DNA from: Noviherbaspirillum sp. L7-7A
GTDB taxonomy: Bacteria > Pseudomonadota > Gammaproteobacteria > Burkholderiales > Burkholderiaceae_D
Direction of reading: 5' to 3'
Assembly (NCBI RefSeq): GCF_019052805.1
Contig: NZ_JAHQRJ010000001.1
Coordinates: 2,108,001 to 2,172,000 of the forward strand
Length of the DNA: 64,000 bases
The translations under genes and the position numbers were made by a program. The notes below the pieces were generated by a model. That model made no database searches and had not been told where the DNA came from. It worked only from the letters and a program-made list of their open reading frames with translations. This document shows positions 35,955 to 45,300 of this stretch, piece after piece (position 1 is the stretch's first letter; the number at the start of each line of letters is the position of its first letter).

Positions 35955-37475
35955 ATGAACGCCAATCTTTACGACCTGTTCCAGTCACGCTTTCCCGAGA
36001 ACCGCGCATCCTGCTGCATCGAAACCGGCTGCGGCCGGCAGTACAGCTGGGACGACATGGAGCGCGCCAGCGCCCGCATCGCCAACCTGCTGGCTAGCCT
36101 CGACCTGCCGGCCGATGCGCGGGTGGCGGTTCAGGTGGAAAAATCGCCGGAGGCGGTGATGCTGTATCTGGCGACGTTGCGCGCCGGCCTGATCTACCTG
36201 CCTCTGAATACCGCCTATCGGGCGTCCGAGATCGAGTACTTCCTGCAGGATGCCGCCCCATCGGTGGTGGTCTGCTCGCCCGGCAATCTCGACTGGGTGC
36301 AGCCCCTGGCACGCCAGGCCGGCACCATGCATGTATTTACCCTCGATGAATTGCGCGACGGCCGCAACAGCGGCAGCCTGCTCGACAGCGCGGCCGCCTG
36401 CGCAGACCGTTTCGACACCGTGCCACGCGATGCCGACCAGCTGGCAGCCATTCTCTATACCTCGGGCACGACAGGCCGCAGCAAGGGCGCGATGCTCAGC
36501 CACGGCAACCTGGCATCGAATGCACTGGTGCTGCGCGACTACTGGCGCTGGCAGGCCGATGACGTGCTGCTGCATGCGCTGCCGCTGTTCCATATTCATG
36601 GCCTGTTCGTCGCCTGCAATGGCGCGCTGGTCAATGGCAGCAAGATGATCTTCCTGCCGAAGTTTGACGGCGCCGAAGTCGTGCGCCAGCTGCCGCGCGC
36701 GACCGTGTTCATGGGCGTGCCGACCTACTACACCCGCCTGCTGGACGATGCCGCCTTCGACAGCGCGGCATCGTCCAACATCCGGCTGTTCATCTCCGGC
36801 TCGGCGCCGCTGCTGCCAGCGACCTTTGATGCATTCCGCGAGCGCACCGGCCACACGATCCTGGAACGCTACGGCATGAGCGAAACCGCGATGCTGAGTT
36901 CGAATCCCTATGACGGCAAGCGCATTCCCGGCTCGGTCGGCATGCCCTTGCCGGGCGTAGCGATACGCACGGTCGGCAAGGATGGCCAGGCCTGTGCAAT
37001 CGACGAGATCGGCGACATGCAGGTGCGCGGTCCTAATGTGTTCAAGGGCTACTGGCGCATGCCGGAAAAGACCGCGGAAGAATTCACCGCCGACGGTTAC
37101 TTCAGGACCGGCGACGTCGGCAAGTTCGATGCAAACGGCTATCTGTGGATCGTCGGGCGCAGCAAGGACCTGATTATTTCGGGCGGCTACAACGTCTATC
37201 CCAAGGAAGTCGAGGCCGTGATCGATGGGATGGATGGCGTGCTGGAATCAGCCGTGATCGGCGTGCCGCATGCGGACTTTGGCGAAGCGGTGGTGGCGGT
37301 CGTCGTGCCAGATCCCGCTTCCGGCGTCGTCCTCGATGAAGCCGGCATCATTGCCAGCCTCAAGCAGACGATTGCCAACTTCAAGGTGCCCAAGCAGGTG
37401 CATGTGATCGACGAGCTGCCGCGCAACACCATGGGCAAGGTGCAGAAGAATCTGCTGCGCAGCCGCTTTGCGTGA
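35955..37475 (+). CDS. AMP-forming acyl-CoA synthetase, malonyl-CoA synthetase-like
   Basis: A 506-aa ANL-superfamily ligase that activates a carboxylic acid with ATP and CoA. The P-loop is ILYTSGTTGRSKGAMLSH (about 165); further signatures are ERYGMSETAML (about 305), GYFRTGDVGKFDANGYLWIVGR (split, about 385) and the catalytic Lys in LPRNTMGKVQKN (about 493). Its size and sequence resemble MatB-type malonyl-CoA synthetases, but no malonate decarboxylase or transporter gene is adjacent, so substrate identity is tentative. ATG 35955 (NANLYDLFQS) is chosen because upstream codons overlap lgt. Confidence 0.8.
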   Translation: MNANLYDLFQSRFPENRASCCIETGCGRQYSWDDMERASARIANLLASLDLPADARVAVQVEKSPEAVMLYLATLRAGLIYLPLNTAYRASEIEYFLQDAAPSVVVCSPGNLDWVQPLARQAGTMHVFTLDELRDGRNSGSLLDSAAACADRFDTVPRDADQLAAILYTSGTTGRSKGAMLSHGNLASNALVLRDYWRWQADDVLLHALPLFHIHGLFVACNGALVNGSKMIFLPKFDGAEVVRQLPRATVFMGVPTYYTRLLDDAAFDSAASSNIRLFISGSAPLLPATFDAFRERTGHTILERYGMSETAMLSSNPYDGKRIPGSVGMPLPGVAIRTVGKDGQACAIDEIGDMQVRGPNVFKGYWRMPEKTAEEFTADGYFRTGDVGKFDANGYLWIVGRSKDLIISGGYNVYPKEVEAVIDGMDGVLESAVIGVPHADFGEAVVAVVVPDPASGVVLDEAGIIASLKQTIANFKVPKQVHVIDELPRNTMGKVQKNLLRSRFA

Positions 37476-37491
37476 CGGCTGCGCCAAGGCC

Positions 37492-38736
37492 TTACCAGCC
37501 TATCGTGATCGTCGCGGCGGTGGGCGACGCGGTGTGCAGCGACGGGCTGGCATCCCATACATCATCATAGGCAAAGCCGTAGCTGAGTGCCCTGATGCTG
37601 CGGTCATGCCAGAACTTTGAGTAGGCATTGGACGGCTTGTCGGCGGGGTAATAAGACGCCGCATCGCTCCACTTTTCCGGCGTTTCGGCGACATGGCGAT
37701 TCAGGGCGGCGCACAGTTGCGCCTGGATCTGCAACTGCCTGTCTATCCTGACAGCATCGCCGTTGGTATCAGTGGCATCATCAAGAACGCCATTGCCCAG
37801 CAGGGCTTCCATGGTGCTTGGCTTGCGCTTGATCCGGTACATGTCCTTATTGGCGTCCTTGGCTTCCGTGAAACGGAACACGCCATCACTGCCGACGCGG
37901 CCGGTGAAGGTGCCCTGCTTGTTGGTGAACGTCAGGGCTTCTAGCCGGTACTTTTCCCACACCTCGTCGATGTAGCGATCCAGGTAGTGCGCATCCTTCT
38001 CGCCATCCCGGAAAGTGCCATGGGCAGGCGCGATGATGCGATACGGTGCATGCACCAGGCTGCGAAACTCGGCAGGCTCGATGCTGCTGAAGTCGGCAAA
38101 GATCTTGTCGCGTGACAGGCCTGCCACTTCCCCGACTTCCTGATCATAGCCATCCGCGCCCTGCAGCCGCAGCCGGATCGGAAAACCAAAGTGATCGACC
38201 CGGGTGGTATTGATGTAGATGCCATCCTTGGGCGGAATCGCCATTTCAACAAAGTCAAAGGTCACGTCCAGATTGGGATCGTCCTTGTTCTCGATATTGG
38301 CGCCCGCATAGGCCAGTTCGCCGTTGACATCCTTGTTCACCTGGATGTAGATCGGCGTGGGTCCAACGCTGAAAAGGATGCGTGCGGAATCGATCAGTGG
38401 CACCGTGACCGAATTTTTTTCAGCCAGCGTATGGAAGTAATTGGTGTACCGCTGGCCGTTCTTGGTCAGCGCGCCGTTGTCGTCGATGCGCATGTCCACC
38501 AGACTGCCGTTGGCGTCGACGTACACGAACGGATGCTTGCCATCCTTGTCCCATCGGCGTCCGACGATGGCCCAGTGGATCTGGTTGTCTGCAAACTGGC
38601 CATTGGTGCCGTTGACGAAGTTGAAGCGGACCTGCTGGTTCCATGGTGCTGTTGCCTGGGGCGCGGCGATGGCGGCCATCGTGGCGAGCATCGTGCAGAG
38701 AACGAATAACAGTCGCTTGAAAAACATTGATTCCAT
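37492..38736 (-). CDS. GH64-like beta-1,3-glucanase, secreted (414 aa)
   Basis: The signal peptide is near the start (LLFVLCTMLATMAAIAA). The fold then matches glycoside hydrolase family 64, laminaripentaose-producing beta-1,3-glucanases: QVRFNFVNGTNGQFADNQIHW (split) and the central DFVEMAIPPKDGIYINTTRVDHFGFP segment, which carries the family's Glu and Asp catalytic pair (about residues 170 and 185). RBS GGAG lies 5 nt ahead of ATG 38736; an internal ATG at 38727 is less well placed. It would hydrolyse fungal or algal beta-glucans outside the cell. It is an isolated single gene. Confidence 0.7.
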   Translation of the reverse strand: MESMFFKRLLFVLCTMLATMAAIAAPQATAPWNQQVRFNFVNGTNGQFADNQIHWAIVGRRWDKDGKHPFVYVDANGSLVDMRIDDNGALTKNGQRYTNYFHTLAEKNSVTVPLIDSARILFSVGPTPIYIQVNKDVNGELAYAGANIENKDDPNLDVTFDFVEMAIPPKDGIYINTTRVDHFGFPIRLRLQGADGYDQEVGEVAGLSRDKIFADFSSIEPAEFRSLVHAPYRIIAPAHGTFRDGEKDAHYLDRYIDEVWEKYRLEALTFTNKQGTFTGRVGSDGVFRFTEAKDANKDMYRIKRKPSTMEALLGNGVLDDATDTNGDAVRIDRQLQIQAQLCAALNRHVAETPEKWSDAASYYPADKPSNAYSKFWHDRSIRALSYGFAYDDVWDASPSLHTASPTAATITIGW

Positions 38737-38902
38737 GATGGCTCCGGAGTGTGGCCGCCAACAAGGCATGCCAGTGTGGTCTGTTGCCCACGCGGCGCGG
38801 CATCATGTGCGCCAGGCAGACTCCAGATGAGTTCCGGAATGGATGGAAAGGATCCCGATAACCCGCACGAACGTTCGTCGGAATCGGGCTGCCTGCAAGC
38901 GG

Positions 38903-39361
38903 CTATCCCAGCAGGGTCAGGATGTGACGCCAGTCGGAAGCGGTGACAGGTGTAATGGAAAGGCGGCTTCCACGCCGCAGCATCATCAGTTCGGCCAGCG
39001 CGGGATCGCCCCGCATTTCGGCCAGCGGCAGCAGCCTCGTCTTGCACAGCACGCGCACATCCACCATTTGCCAGCGCGGCTCCTGCGGCGTGGCCTTCGG
39101 GTCGTAGTAATGGCTGGCGGGATCGAATTGCGTCGGATCGGGATAGGCGCTGCTTGCCACTTCGGCAATGCCAACGATGCCCGGTTGTGCGCAGCCGGAA
39201 TGATAGAACAGCACGCCATCGCCCACCTTCATTGCATCGCGCATGAAGTTGCGGGCCTGGTAATTACGCACGCCAGTCCAGGGCACCACGCAGCCCGGCG
39301 CGGCAAGTGCGTCATCAATGCTGACCTCATCGGGTTCGGACTTCATCAACCAGTAGGACAT
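38903..39361 (-). CDS. EVE-domain protein
   Basis: A 152-aa single-domain protein of the EVE/PUA-like family (relatives include human THYN1), which in other proteins binds modified cytosine or RNA. Family signatures are SYWLMKSEPDEVSIDD (start), WTGVRNYQARNFMRD (about 28), VGDGVLFYHSGC (about 47) and ISITPVTASDW-like text near the end. It lies on the same strand as, and downstream of, the 6S RNA. E. coli has 5-formyl-THF cyclo-ligase at this place instead. Confidence 0.88.
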   Translation of the reverse strand: MSYWLMKSEPDEVSIDDALAAPGCVVPWTGVRNYQARNFMRDAMKVGDGVLFYHSGCAQPGIVGIAEVASSAYPDPTQFDPASHYYDPKATPQEPRWQMVDVRVLCKTRLLPLAEMRGDPALAELMMLRRGSRLSITPVTASDWRHILTLLG

Positions 39362-39410
39362 CGTTGGCTGTTCCTGGGCGGCGTTGAAAAGGAAGCAAAA
39401 AAGAAGAACG

Positions 39411-39443
39411 AAAAAAACGGCTGCATTTTCATGCAGCCGTTTC
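39411..39443 (-). terminator. Intrinsic terminator downstream of 6S RNA
   Basis: On the minus strand AAACGGCTGCAT pairs with ATGCAGCCGTTT around a GAAA-type loop and is followed by T's (seven A's at 39411-39417 on the plus strand). It lies about 10 nt past the predicted 6S RNA end. Confidence 0.8.
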
Positions 39444-39451
39444 CGGTATAA

Positions 39452-39626
39452 AGCCCCGCCTGTGCCGCTTTGCCGGCATCCCGAACCAAGAGGTTCAAGG
39501 TGGTCACAGTCAGTTCAACTTCGGGTTCATCGGACTAGCGACGCTCACACCCGTCAAACAATTTTCCGCAACCTATGCACATAAATGGTTCAAGGATTTT
39601 ATGGCAATCGCGAACACGGCAGGAGT
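39452..39626 (-). ncRNA. ssrS: 6S RNA (RNA polymerase mimic)
   Basis: The minus strand contains CACCTTGAACC-TCTT-GGTTC, close to the E. coli 6S hairpin CACCTTGAACC-AAG-GGTTC, followed by GCCGGCAAAGCGGCA. The ends pair: CTCC(T)GCC-GTG near 39625 with CAC-A-GGC-GGGG near 39455, as expected for the long closing stem. The length of about 175 nt fits. It follows zapA on the same strand, the classical ssrS location. 6S RNA binds the sigma70 holoenzyme by mimicking an open promoter. Exact ends are inferred from the promoter and the closing stem. Confidence 0.78.
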
Positions 39627-39631
39627 GGCTA

Positions 39632-39659
39632 AGTCTACGCGAATCGGGCTGCATGTCAA
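39632..39659 (-). promoter_or_regulatory. 6S RNA promoter
   Basis: On the minus strand TTGACA (complement of 39654-39659), a 16-bp spacer and TAGACT (complement of 39632-39637) sit just upstream of the predicted RNA start near 39626. The -35 is perfect. Confidence 0.65.
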
Positions 39660-39686
39660 ACCTTTTGGGCCGAAATCCGGAAGTGT

Positions 39687-39986
39687 TTATTTGGACGCAA
39701 GGGCCGCGTCCAGCACGGCATGCATGGCGCCCAGTTTCTGTTTCACTTCTGCCATGCTCTGGCCTGCAAGCGGCCCCTGCGGCGCGCGCGTGGCCAGCAA
39801 TTCGGCTGCCATGCCGAGCGCGGCAATGACGGCGATCCGGTCGTTGCCCTTGATCCGGCCGGCGTCGCGTATGGCCGACATGCGTTGATCGAGGTAGCGC
39901 ACCGCCTGCAGCAGCGCGCCCTCCTCGCCTTCCTTGCAGGTCAGGGCAAACGACTGGCCCATGATCATCACGTTTAACTGGCTCAT
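39687..39986 (-). CDS. zapA: Cell division protein ZapA
   Basis: A 99-aa protein that binds FtsZ and promotes bundling at the division ring. Family features are SQLNVMIMGQSFALTC at the start (beta hairpin) and a C-terminal coiled coil with the conserved KGNDRIAVIAALGMAAELL (about 46-64). The start ATG 39986 overlaps the TGA of the preceding small coiled-coil gene by 4 nt. The 6S RNA promoter begins 28 nt past its stop. Confidence 0.9.
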   Translation of the reverse strand: MSQLNVMIMGQSFALTCKEGEEGALLQAVRYLDQRMSAIRDAGRIKGNDRIAVIAALGMAAELLATRAPQGPLAGQSMAEVKQKLGAMHAVLDAALASK

Positions 39987-40228
39987 GCGGCTTTCTCGCC
40001 CTCGGGCTGGTCGGACGCTTGCGGCTGCTCGGCCTCGGGCGCGGGCAACTGCTCTAGCACGGCGACGACGCGGTCGTGCGCTTCGTTCATGCGCGCGGCG
40101 AGAGCGGCGTTGCTGGCGTTGAGTGCGTCGATCTGCTGATGCAATGTGGCATTTTGCTGACGCAGCGACTGCACCAGTTGCACCAGCTGGTTGATCTTGT
40201 CGGAAAGTTGGTCGAATTCTGAAGTCAT
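39983..40228 (-). CDS. Small coiled-coil protein, ZapB-like
   Basis: An 81-aa protein with long heptad repeats (FDQLSDKINQLVQLVQSLRQ…LHQQIDALNASNAALAARM) and an acidic Gln/Pro tail (PEAEQPQASDQPEGEKAA). Small coiled coils directly before zapA are common in Betaproteobacteria (TIGR02449-like) and probably act in Z-ring organisation like ZapB; that is inference from position. Its stop overlaps the zapA start. Confidence 0.75.
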   Translation of the reverse strand: MTSEFDQLSDKINQLVQLVQSLRQQNATLHQQIDALNASNAALAARMNEAHDRVVAVLEQLPAPEAEQPQASDQPEGEKAA

Positions 40229-40283
40229 CCCGCAACTATAGTTGCGGCGCCAAAGCAACGTCAATAGATTCCGTCGCCGTGCG

Positions 40284-41072
40284 TCAGATGGCGATCTCGC
40301 CGACCGCAGGCCTGGCCACCCTGTCGAGCCAATAACACGCAAAGGCTGCCTTGGTTGCAGGGAGGCGGTATGCCAGCAGGCTTTCCAGCAAGCGCTGGAA
40401 ATGGCGCACGGTGCGCGCGTCGAGCGCATCGCGCGGATGCAGCGACAGCCGCGCCAGCGGCGCGTTGCGCTGGCCTATGCCAGCCCACGAGACCGCCTGG
40501 CGCGACAGTGCCCTGCCCCAGGCATTGCGGCTGCTGTAGACGAGGCTGGGCGCCTCCACGGGGGCCGCGTCCTGCAGAAAATGAAAGTGCCGCCAGGTCG
40601 TGGCGTAGAGCAGGCCGGATGCGCGCAGCGCGCGCCAGCCGCCCTCGCCCAGCAGCCAGGCCGGCGGCACGAAGCCCTGCAGCGGCCAGCCGCGGCAGGC
40701 GAACCACTGCCGGCCCAGTGCCAGCCGGCGCGCCGCTTCCTGCTCCGTCAGCGCCGCGAATTCACCCTCGCCTTTGGTATAGATGTGGCGCGCATAACGC
40801 TGTCGCAAGCTGCGTGGCGGCGGGCCCTGGTCGAGATGCACATAGCCGTGCAGCGCCAGTTCGTCCCCCAGCGCCAGGCGGCACGCCAGCTCGCGGTCAT
40901 ACCATGGCAGGTCGCGGCTGTCGCCATGATAGGCGGGCACCACCAGGAGGGTCAGGGGGACGTTGGCCACCGCGCTGACCGCAGCCAGCAGGCGTTCGCA
41001 CAGCTCCCAGGTCGCGGGCGCGACATCGTGGATGGACACGCACAGATGCCCCTGAAACTCAGCGGATGGCAT
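40284..41072 (-). CDS. DUF2334-type polysaccharide deacetylase-like protein
   Basis: A 262-aa protein with a NodB-like barrel pattern: LCVSIHDVAPATWELCERLL (metal-binding Asp, about 12), LLVVPAYHGDSRDLPW (about 40) and ELALHGYVHLDQG (HxxxH-type zinc ligands, about 76). The start ATG 41072 (PSAEFQGHLC) lies inside the end of the preceding glycosyltransferase gene, a 14-nt overlap, so the two are translationally coupled. The pair probably acts on one glycan; the substrate is unknown. Confidence 0.78.
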   Translation of the reverse strand: MPSAEFQGHLCVSIHDVAPATWELCERLLAAVSAVANVPLTLLVVPAYHGDSRDLPWYDRELACRLALGDELALHGYVHLDQGPPPRSLRQRYARHIYTKGEGEFAALTEQEAARRLALGRQWFACRGWPLQGFVPPAWLLGEGGWRALRASGLLYATTWRHFHFLQDAAPVEAPSLVYSSRNAWGRALSRQAVSWAGIGQRNAPLARLSLHPRDALDARTVRHFQRLLESLLAYRLPATKAAFACYWLDRVARPAVGEIAI

Positions 41073-42195
41073 AACCGTTTTCGAGCGCATGCCGCCCGCG
41101 CCGCTCATCCGCCAGCAGCCTGCTGTAATGCTGCACCAGCTGGGGCATGACGACATCCCAGTCATACTGCCGCAGCATGCGGTTGCGGCCGCACTGTCCC
41201 ATGGCGCGCAGGTCGCGCCGCGCCAGGTCGGCAATGCCCTGTGTCAGCGCCTCGACGCTGCGCGGCGCAACCAGCATGCCGCAGTCGGCATCCACCAGTT
41301 CGGGCACGGCGCCGGCCGCCATTGCCAGCACCGGCACGCCGCAGGCCATGGCTTCGAGCAGCACCATGCCGAAGGTTTCCTGGTCGCCGGGATGCACCAG
41401 CATGTCGCAGGCGCCGATCAGGCTGGCCAGCACGCCCGGCTCGCTCTGAAAGGGAAACTGGATCACCCGCTCCATTGGCGCCAGGCGCGGCCCACTGCCG
41501 ATGAGCAGCAGATGAAATGGCGCGCCGAGGCGGCGCATCGCTTCCAGCAGCAGCGGCAGGTGTTTCTCGCGGGTGAAGCGCCCGGCATAGACCAGAAGGC
41601 GCGCGTTGCCCGGCAGCCCCAGATGCTCGCGCAGCTTGGGCGCGGCGCGGCGCGGGTTGAACACTTCGGTGTCCACGCCCAGCGGCTGGCGCATCGCGCG
41701 CTGTATGCCCAGGTCGCGCAGACGCTCCACCATCACCATGCTGGGCGCGAGCACCAGGTCGAACTGGCGGTACAGGCGCGCGACATAGCGGGTGGCCAGC
41801 CGGCGCGCAGGCTGGCCGAAACGCTGGCCCACCAGCGAGGGCAGATCGGAATGATAGAAGCCCACCACCGGCACGCCGAGGTGGCGGCCGGCGTGCAGGC
41901 TGCTCCATGCGCACTGGTATGGGTCGCTGCATTCGATCAGGTCAGGATGCAGCCGTTCCACCACCCGACGCGCCTGGCGCATCGACAGGGGCAGCCGGTA
42001 GCCATGGCTGCCGGGCAGCGGAAAGCCTGCGATCGGCGTCACATTGGCCGCGCGCGGCGCGCGCGGCGACATCGGCGCGACGATCGTGTGCCGGATCGGC
42101 GTATGGCGCGCCAGCCAGCGCGCCTTCGCGCCCAGGTAGGTGCCGACCCCGCCCGTGATCGCGGGATAGAACATGGTGAGATCGAGCAAGTGCAT
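41059..42195 (-). CDS. GT4-family glycosyltransferase
   Basis: A 378-aa cytoplasmic glycosyltransferase with the GT-B fold. The N-terminal glycine loop is FYPAITGGVGTYLGAKARW (about 9-27), and the C-terminal donor-binding region has LVYAGRFTREKHLPLLLEAM (about 207) and the EX7E motif in HPGDQETFGMVLLEAMACG (about 290). It would transfer a nucleotide-sugar unit to a lipid or polysaccharide acceptor, unidentified. It is coupled to the downstream DUF2334 gene. Confidence 0.85.
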   Translation of the reverse strand: MHLLDLTMFYPAITGGVGTYLGAKARWLARHTPIRHTIVAPMSPRAPRAANVTPIAGFPLPGSHGYRLPLSMRQARRVVERLHPDLIECSDPYQCAWSSLHAGRHLGVPVVGFYHSDLPSLVGQRFGQPARRLATRYVARLYRQFDLVLAPSMVMVERLRDLGIQRAMRQPLGVDTEVFNPRRAAPKLREHLGLPGNARLLVYAGRFTREKHLPLLLEAMRRLGAPFHLLLIGSGPRLAPMERVIQFPFQSEPGVLASLIGACDMLVHPGDQETFGMVLLEAMACGVPVLAMAAGAVPELVDADCGMLVAPRSVEALTQGIADLARRDLRAMGQCGRNRMLRQYDWDVVMPQLVQHYSRLLADERRGRHALENGYAIR

Positions 42196-42220
42196 GGCCA
42201 GGCCCGCGCGATGAAGGAAG

Positions 42221-42239
42221 TGCCCTTAAAGTAAGGGCA
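42221..42239. promoter_or_regulatory. Perfect inverted repeat upstream of the GT4 gene
   Basis: TGCCCTTA-AAG-TAAGGGCA is an 8+3+8 perfect inverted repeat 26 nt ahead of the glycosyltransferase start. It looks like an operator. The remaining part of 42196-42364 is GC-rich and shows no gene. Confidence 0.45.
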
Positions 42240-42364
42240 AACGCCGGCCTGTCGCTTGAGATCAGTCAACGCCGGGAAAGCCCTGTCCCGGGAGCCGCGC
42301 CGTAGCGGGACGGCGGCCACGCCGCGGGGAAACGGCCCGGTAGGGCAACACCGCCTTGTGCCGC

Positions 42365-45300
42365 TCAGGCGCCCAGCTCCCACAACTGCCCGTCGACCGT
42401 GATCAGCGCCGATCGCAGGCGCAGTGCGGGAAAGACCGCACCCAGCGCCGCCCGGTATTGCGCGAGTTGCTGCGCATACTTTTCGCGCTCGACGTCGAGG
42501 AAGGCGCGCTTGTAGTCGAGTATCCAGACCTCGTCGTCGAACAGCACCACCCGGTCCAGCCGCAGCAGGCGGCCGCCGACGATGACGTCCATTTCGTTGC
42601 GCCCTTCGCGGTGCATGGCGGGGTCGAAGAAGCGCTGCAAGGCGGGCTGCGACAGGATGGTTTCGGCATGCTTGCGCGCCACGCCGGCCAGCGCGGCGCT
42701 GCAGCCCAGCCAGCGCGCCACCATGTCCGCCGGCGGCAGGGCGAGCGGCCAGGCGCGGCATTCCGTCAGGCGTTCCAGCAGGCCGTGCAATGCCACGCCC
42801 TCGTCGATTGCGGCGCTGGAGAACTCGGCCGGCGCCTCGGCCGGCGGCATGCCCGGCATGGCGGCAGGCGCAAACAGGTCGAGGGAGAATTCCCGCTGGC
42901 CACCCAGCATGGCGGCAGCCCTGCCGCTGCCCGGCTCCATCAGCGGCGCCGCGCCAAGGCGCTGGTACCAGCTGCCGCCCACCACGCCATCCGCGCCGGC
43001 GCCGCGGCGGCCGGCCACGCCGCTGACGATCAGCAGGTCCTTGGCGCGGGTCGCCGCGACATACAGCAGATTCCAGTCTTCCTGCTCGCGAAAGCCCTGC
43101 TCCTCCTGGAAGAGATGGTCGCGCGCGGCGCCGCGCTCGTCGGCGCGGGCAAAGGCCGAAAAATGGCGCGGCGTGTCGGCATCCTGCGGCCAGTCGCACA
43201 GGATGCCCACGTCGTCGCGCGCCGGCTCGCTGTGATTGGCGTCGAGCATCACGACGATGCGCGCCTCCAGCCCCTTGGCGCTGTGGATGGTCATGATGCG
43301 CACCGCATCCACGGCGGCGTCGACGCTGGCCTCGTCGGGCGCCTCGTTGTCCAGCCCGTTCTGCAGCACCCGCAGCGCATCGATGAAACGCGGCAGGCTC
43401 GGATAGCGGCCCGCGTCCAGGTTCAGCGCCAGCGCGGTGAAGGCCTCGATATTGCCCAGCACCTTGCCGCGCGTCAGCGGCTGCGCCGCCTGCGCATAGC
43501 GCGCCACCAGCTCGCCCTCGTGCAGGATGCGGTCGAGCAGGTCATGCACCGGCAGCCGCGGCGCGATCTGCAGCCAGTGTGAGAGCAGGTGCGCCGCGCG
43601 CGCCAGCGCCGGGCTCGCGCCTTCCAGCGCCAGCGCCTGCAGCCGGCGCCACCAGTTGCCTTCCTCGCGCTGCGCCAGCGCGATCAGGTCATTGTCGTGG
43701 GCGCCGATGATGGGGCTCTTCAGCACATGGGCCAGGGCCCGGTTGTCGCCGGGCGTGATCAGGAAACCCAGCAACGCGATCAGGTCGGCCACTTCCAGCG
43801 ATTGCAGCAGGCCGCCGCGCCGGTCGGACAGGAAGGGAATGCCGGCTTCGCGCAGGGCGCTTTCATAGGCCGCCAGGTTGGTGCGCTTCTTCACCAGCAG
43901 CATCACGTCCGACCAGCTGGTGCTGTCGATGGCCTGCATGCCTTCGATGATGGCGCGCGCCACCATGCGCCCTTCCTCCAGCCGGCGCGCATCCTCTTCC
44001 TCGGCGCGCGGCATGGTCAGCGGATCGCGCAGCGCCAGGCTTTCAGGCTGCGTGGCTGGCGCGGCGGCGGGCGCTTCCACCAGCGGCAGCCGCCATGCCA
44101 TGCCGTCCCGTCCCGACAGGGTGGTCTGCGGCGCATAGATCGGATTGGTGCCCAGGCTTTCATTGAGCAGCGCGACGATGGCCTCGCCGTTGCGCCGCGT
44201 CTGGTTGGTGCGCAGCACATCGGCGCCATTGGCCGCCAGCAGCGCGGTGGCAGCCGCGAACACGCGCGGCTCGGCGCGGCGGAAGCGGTAGATCGACTGC
44301 TTGGGGTCGCCGACGATGAAGACGCTGGGCTGCGCCGCATCGCCGCCATAGGCCGCCAGCCAGGCCCGCACGATGCTCCATTGCAGCGGGTTGGTGTCCT
44401 GGAATTCATCCAGCAGGATATGGCTGTAACGGGCGTCGAGCCGGCTTTGCAGATAGGCCGCATGCTCCTCATTGTTCAGTAGCCTCCAGGCCTGCCATTC
44501 CAGGTCGGAGAAGTCCAGCACGCGGCGCTCGGCCTTCAGTGCCTGGTAACGCTCGAGGTAGGCGGCGCCAACGGTAAACAGCGCCCCGTTCATCGCCAGC
44601 ACCAGCGCCTCGCAGCTGCGCCGCTGCAGCGTCCATAGCGCCGACGACAGCGCGCCCAGCACCGCTTCGAACAATGCCACGCCATGCTCGCCCAGATCAT
44701 TCTGGATGGCGGCCAGCAGCTTGCCGCGCTTGTGGTCATTGCCCTTGGGCGCGCCCTTGTCATCGCAGAACTGGGCCAGCAGCTGTTCGAAGGCCGGAAT
44801 CGACGGACCGCTGCTCATCGCTTCCTCGATCAGCATCGCGCGTTCCTGATTGCGCTTGGCGCCCTGGCCCAGCAGGGCGGCGATCTGCCAGATGCCCTGC
44901 TGCAGCGCTTCATCCTCCCACACCGACAGGCGGGCATCGGGCTGGTCGGCGCAGCACAGCTCGCGCAGCCATTGCAGCGGCCGGCCGGCCTGGTTGGCGG
45001 CCCACCATTCGGCGCGCTTGTCGACGAAGGCATCGAGCAGGCGCCTGGTGGTCCAGTCGCCGAGCTGCTCGTACAGCGCCAGCAGCGCCTGCCGCACCGG
45101 CGCGAGTTCCGGCTCGTCGAGCGACTGCATCAGGCCGTTGTAGGCCTCGGTCATCAGTTCGCCGCTGTTGTCGGCCAGCGCATAGCCATGCGGCACGCCA
45201 GAACTCAGCGGCGCCAGTTGCAGCAGCCGCGCGAACCAGCTGTGAAAGGTGTCGATCGACAGCGACTGCGGACTGGCCAGCACCCGCTCGTACAGGCTGC

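Noticed and set aside
39440-39640. 6S RNA on the plus strand
   Set aside because: The GAACC/GGTTC hairpin is symmetrical, but the promoter, the ends that pair, the terminator T-run and the zapA orientation all fit the minus strand only.
42240-42364. GC-rich spacer with several short inverted repeats after addA
   Set aside because: No T-run, no consistent stem and no coding frame; too weak to call a terminator or RNA gene.
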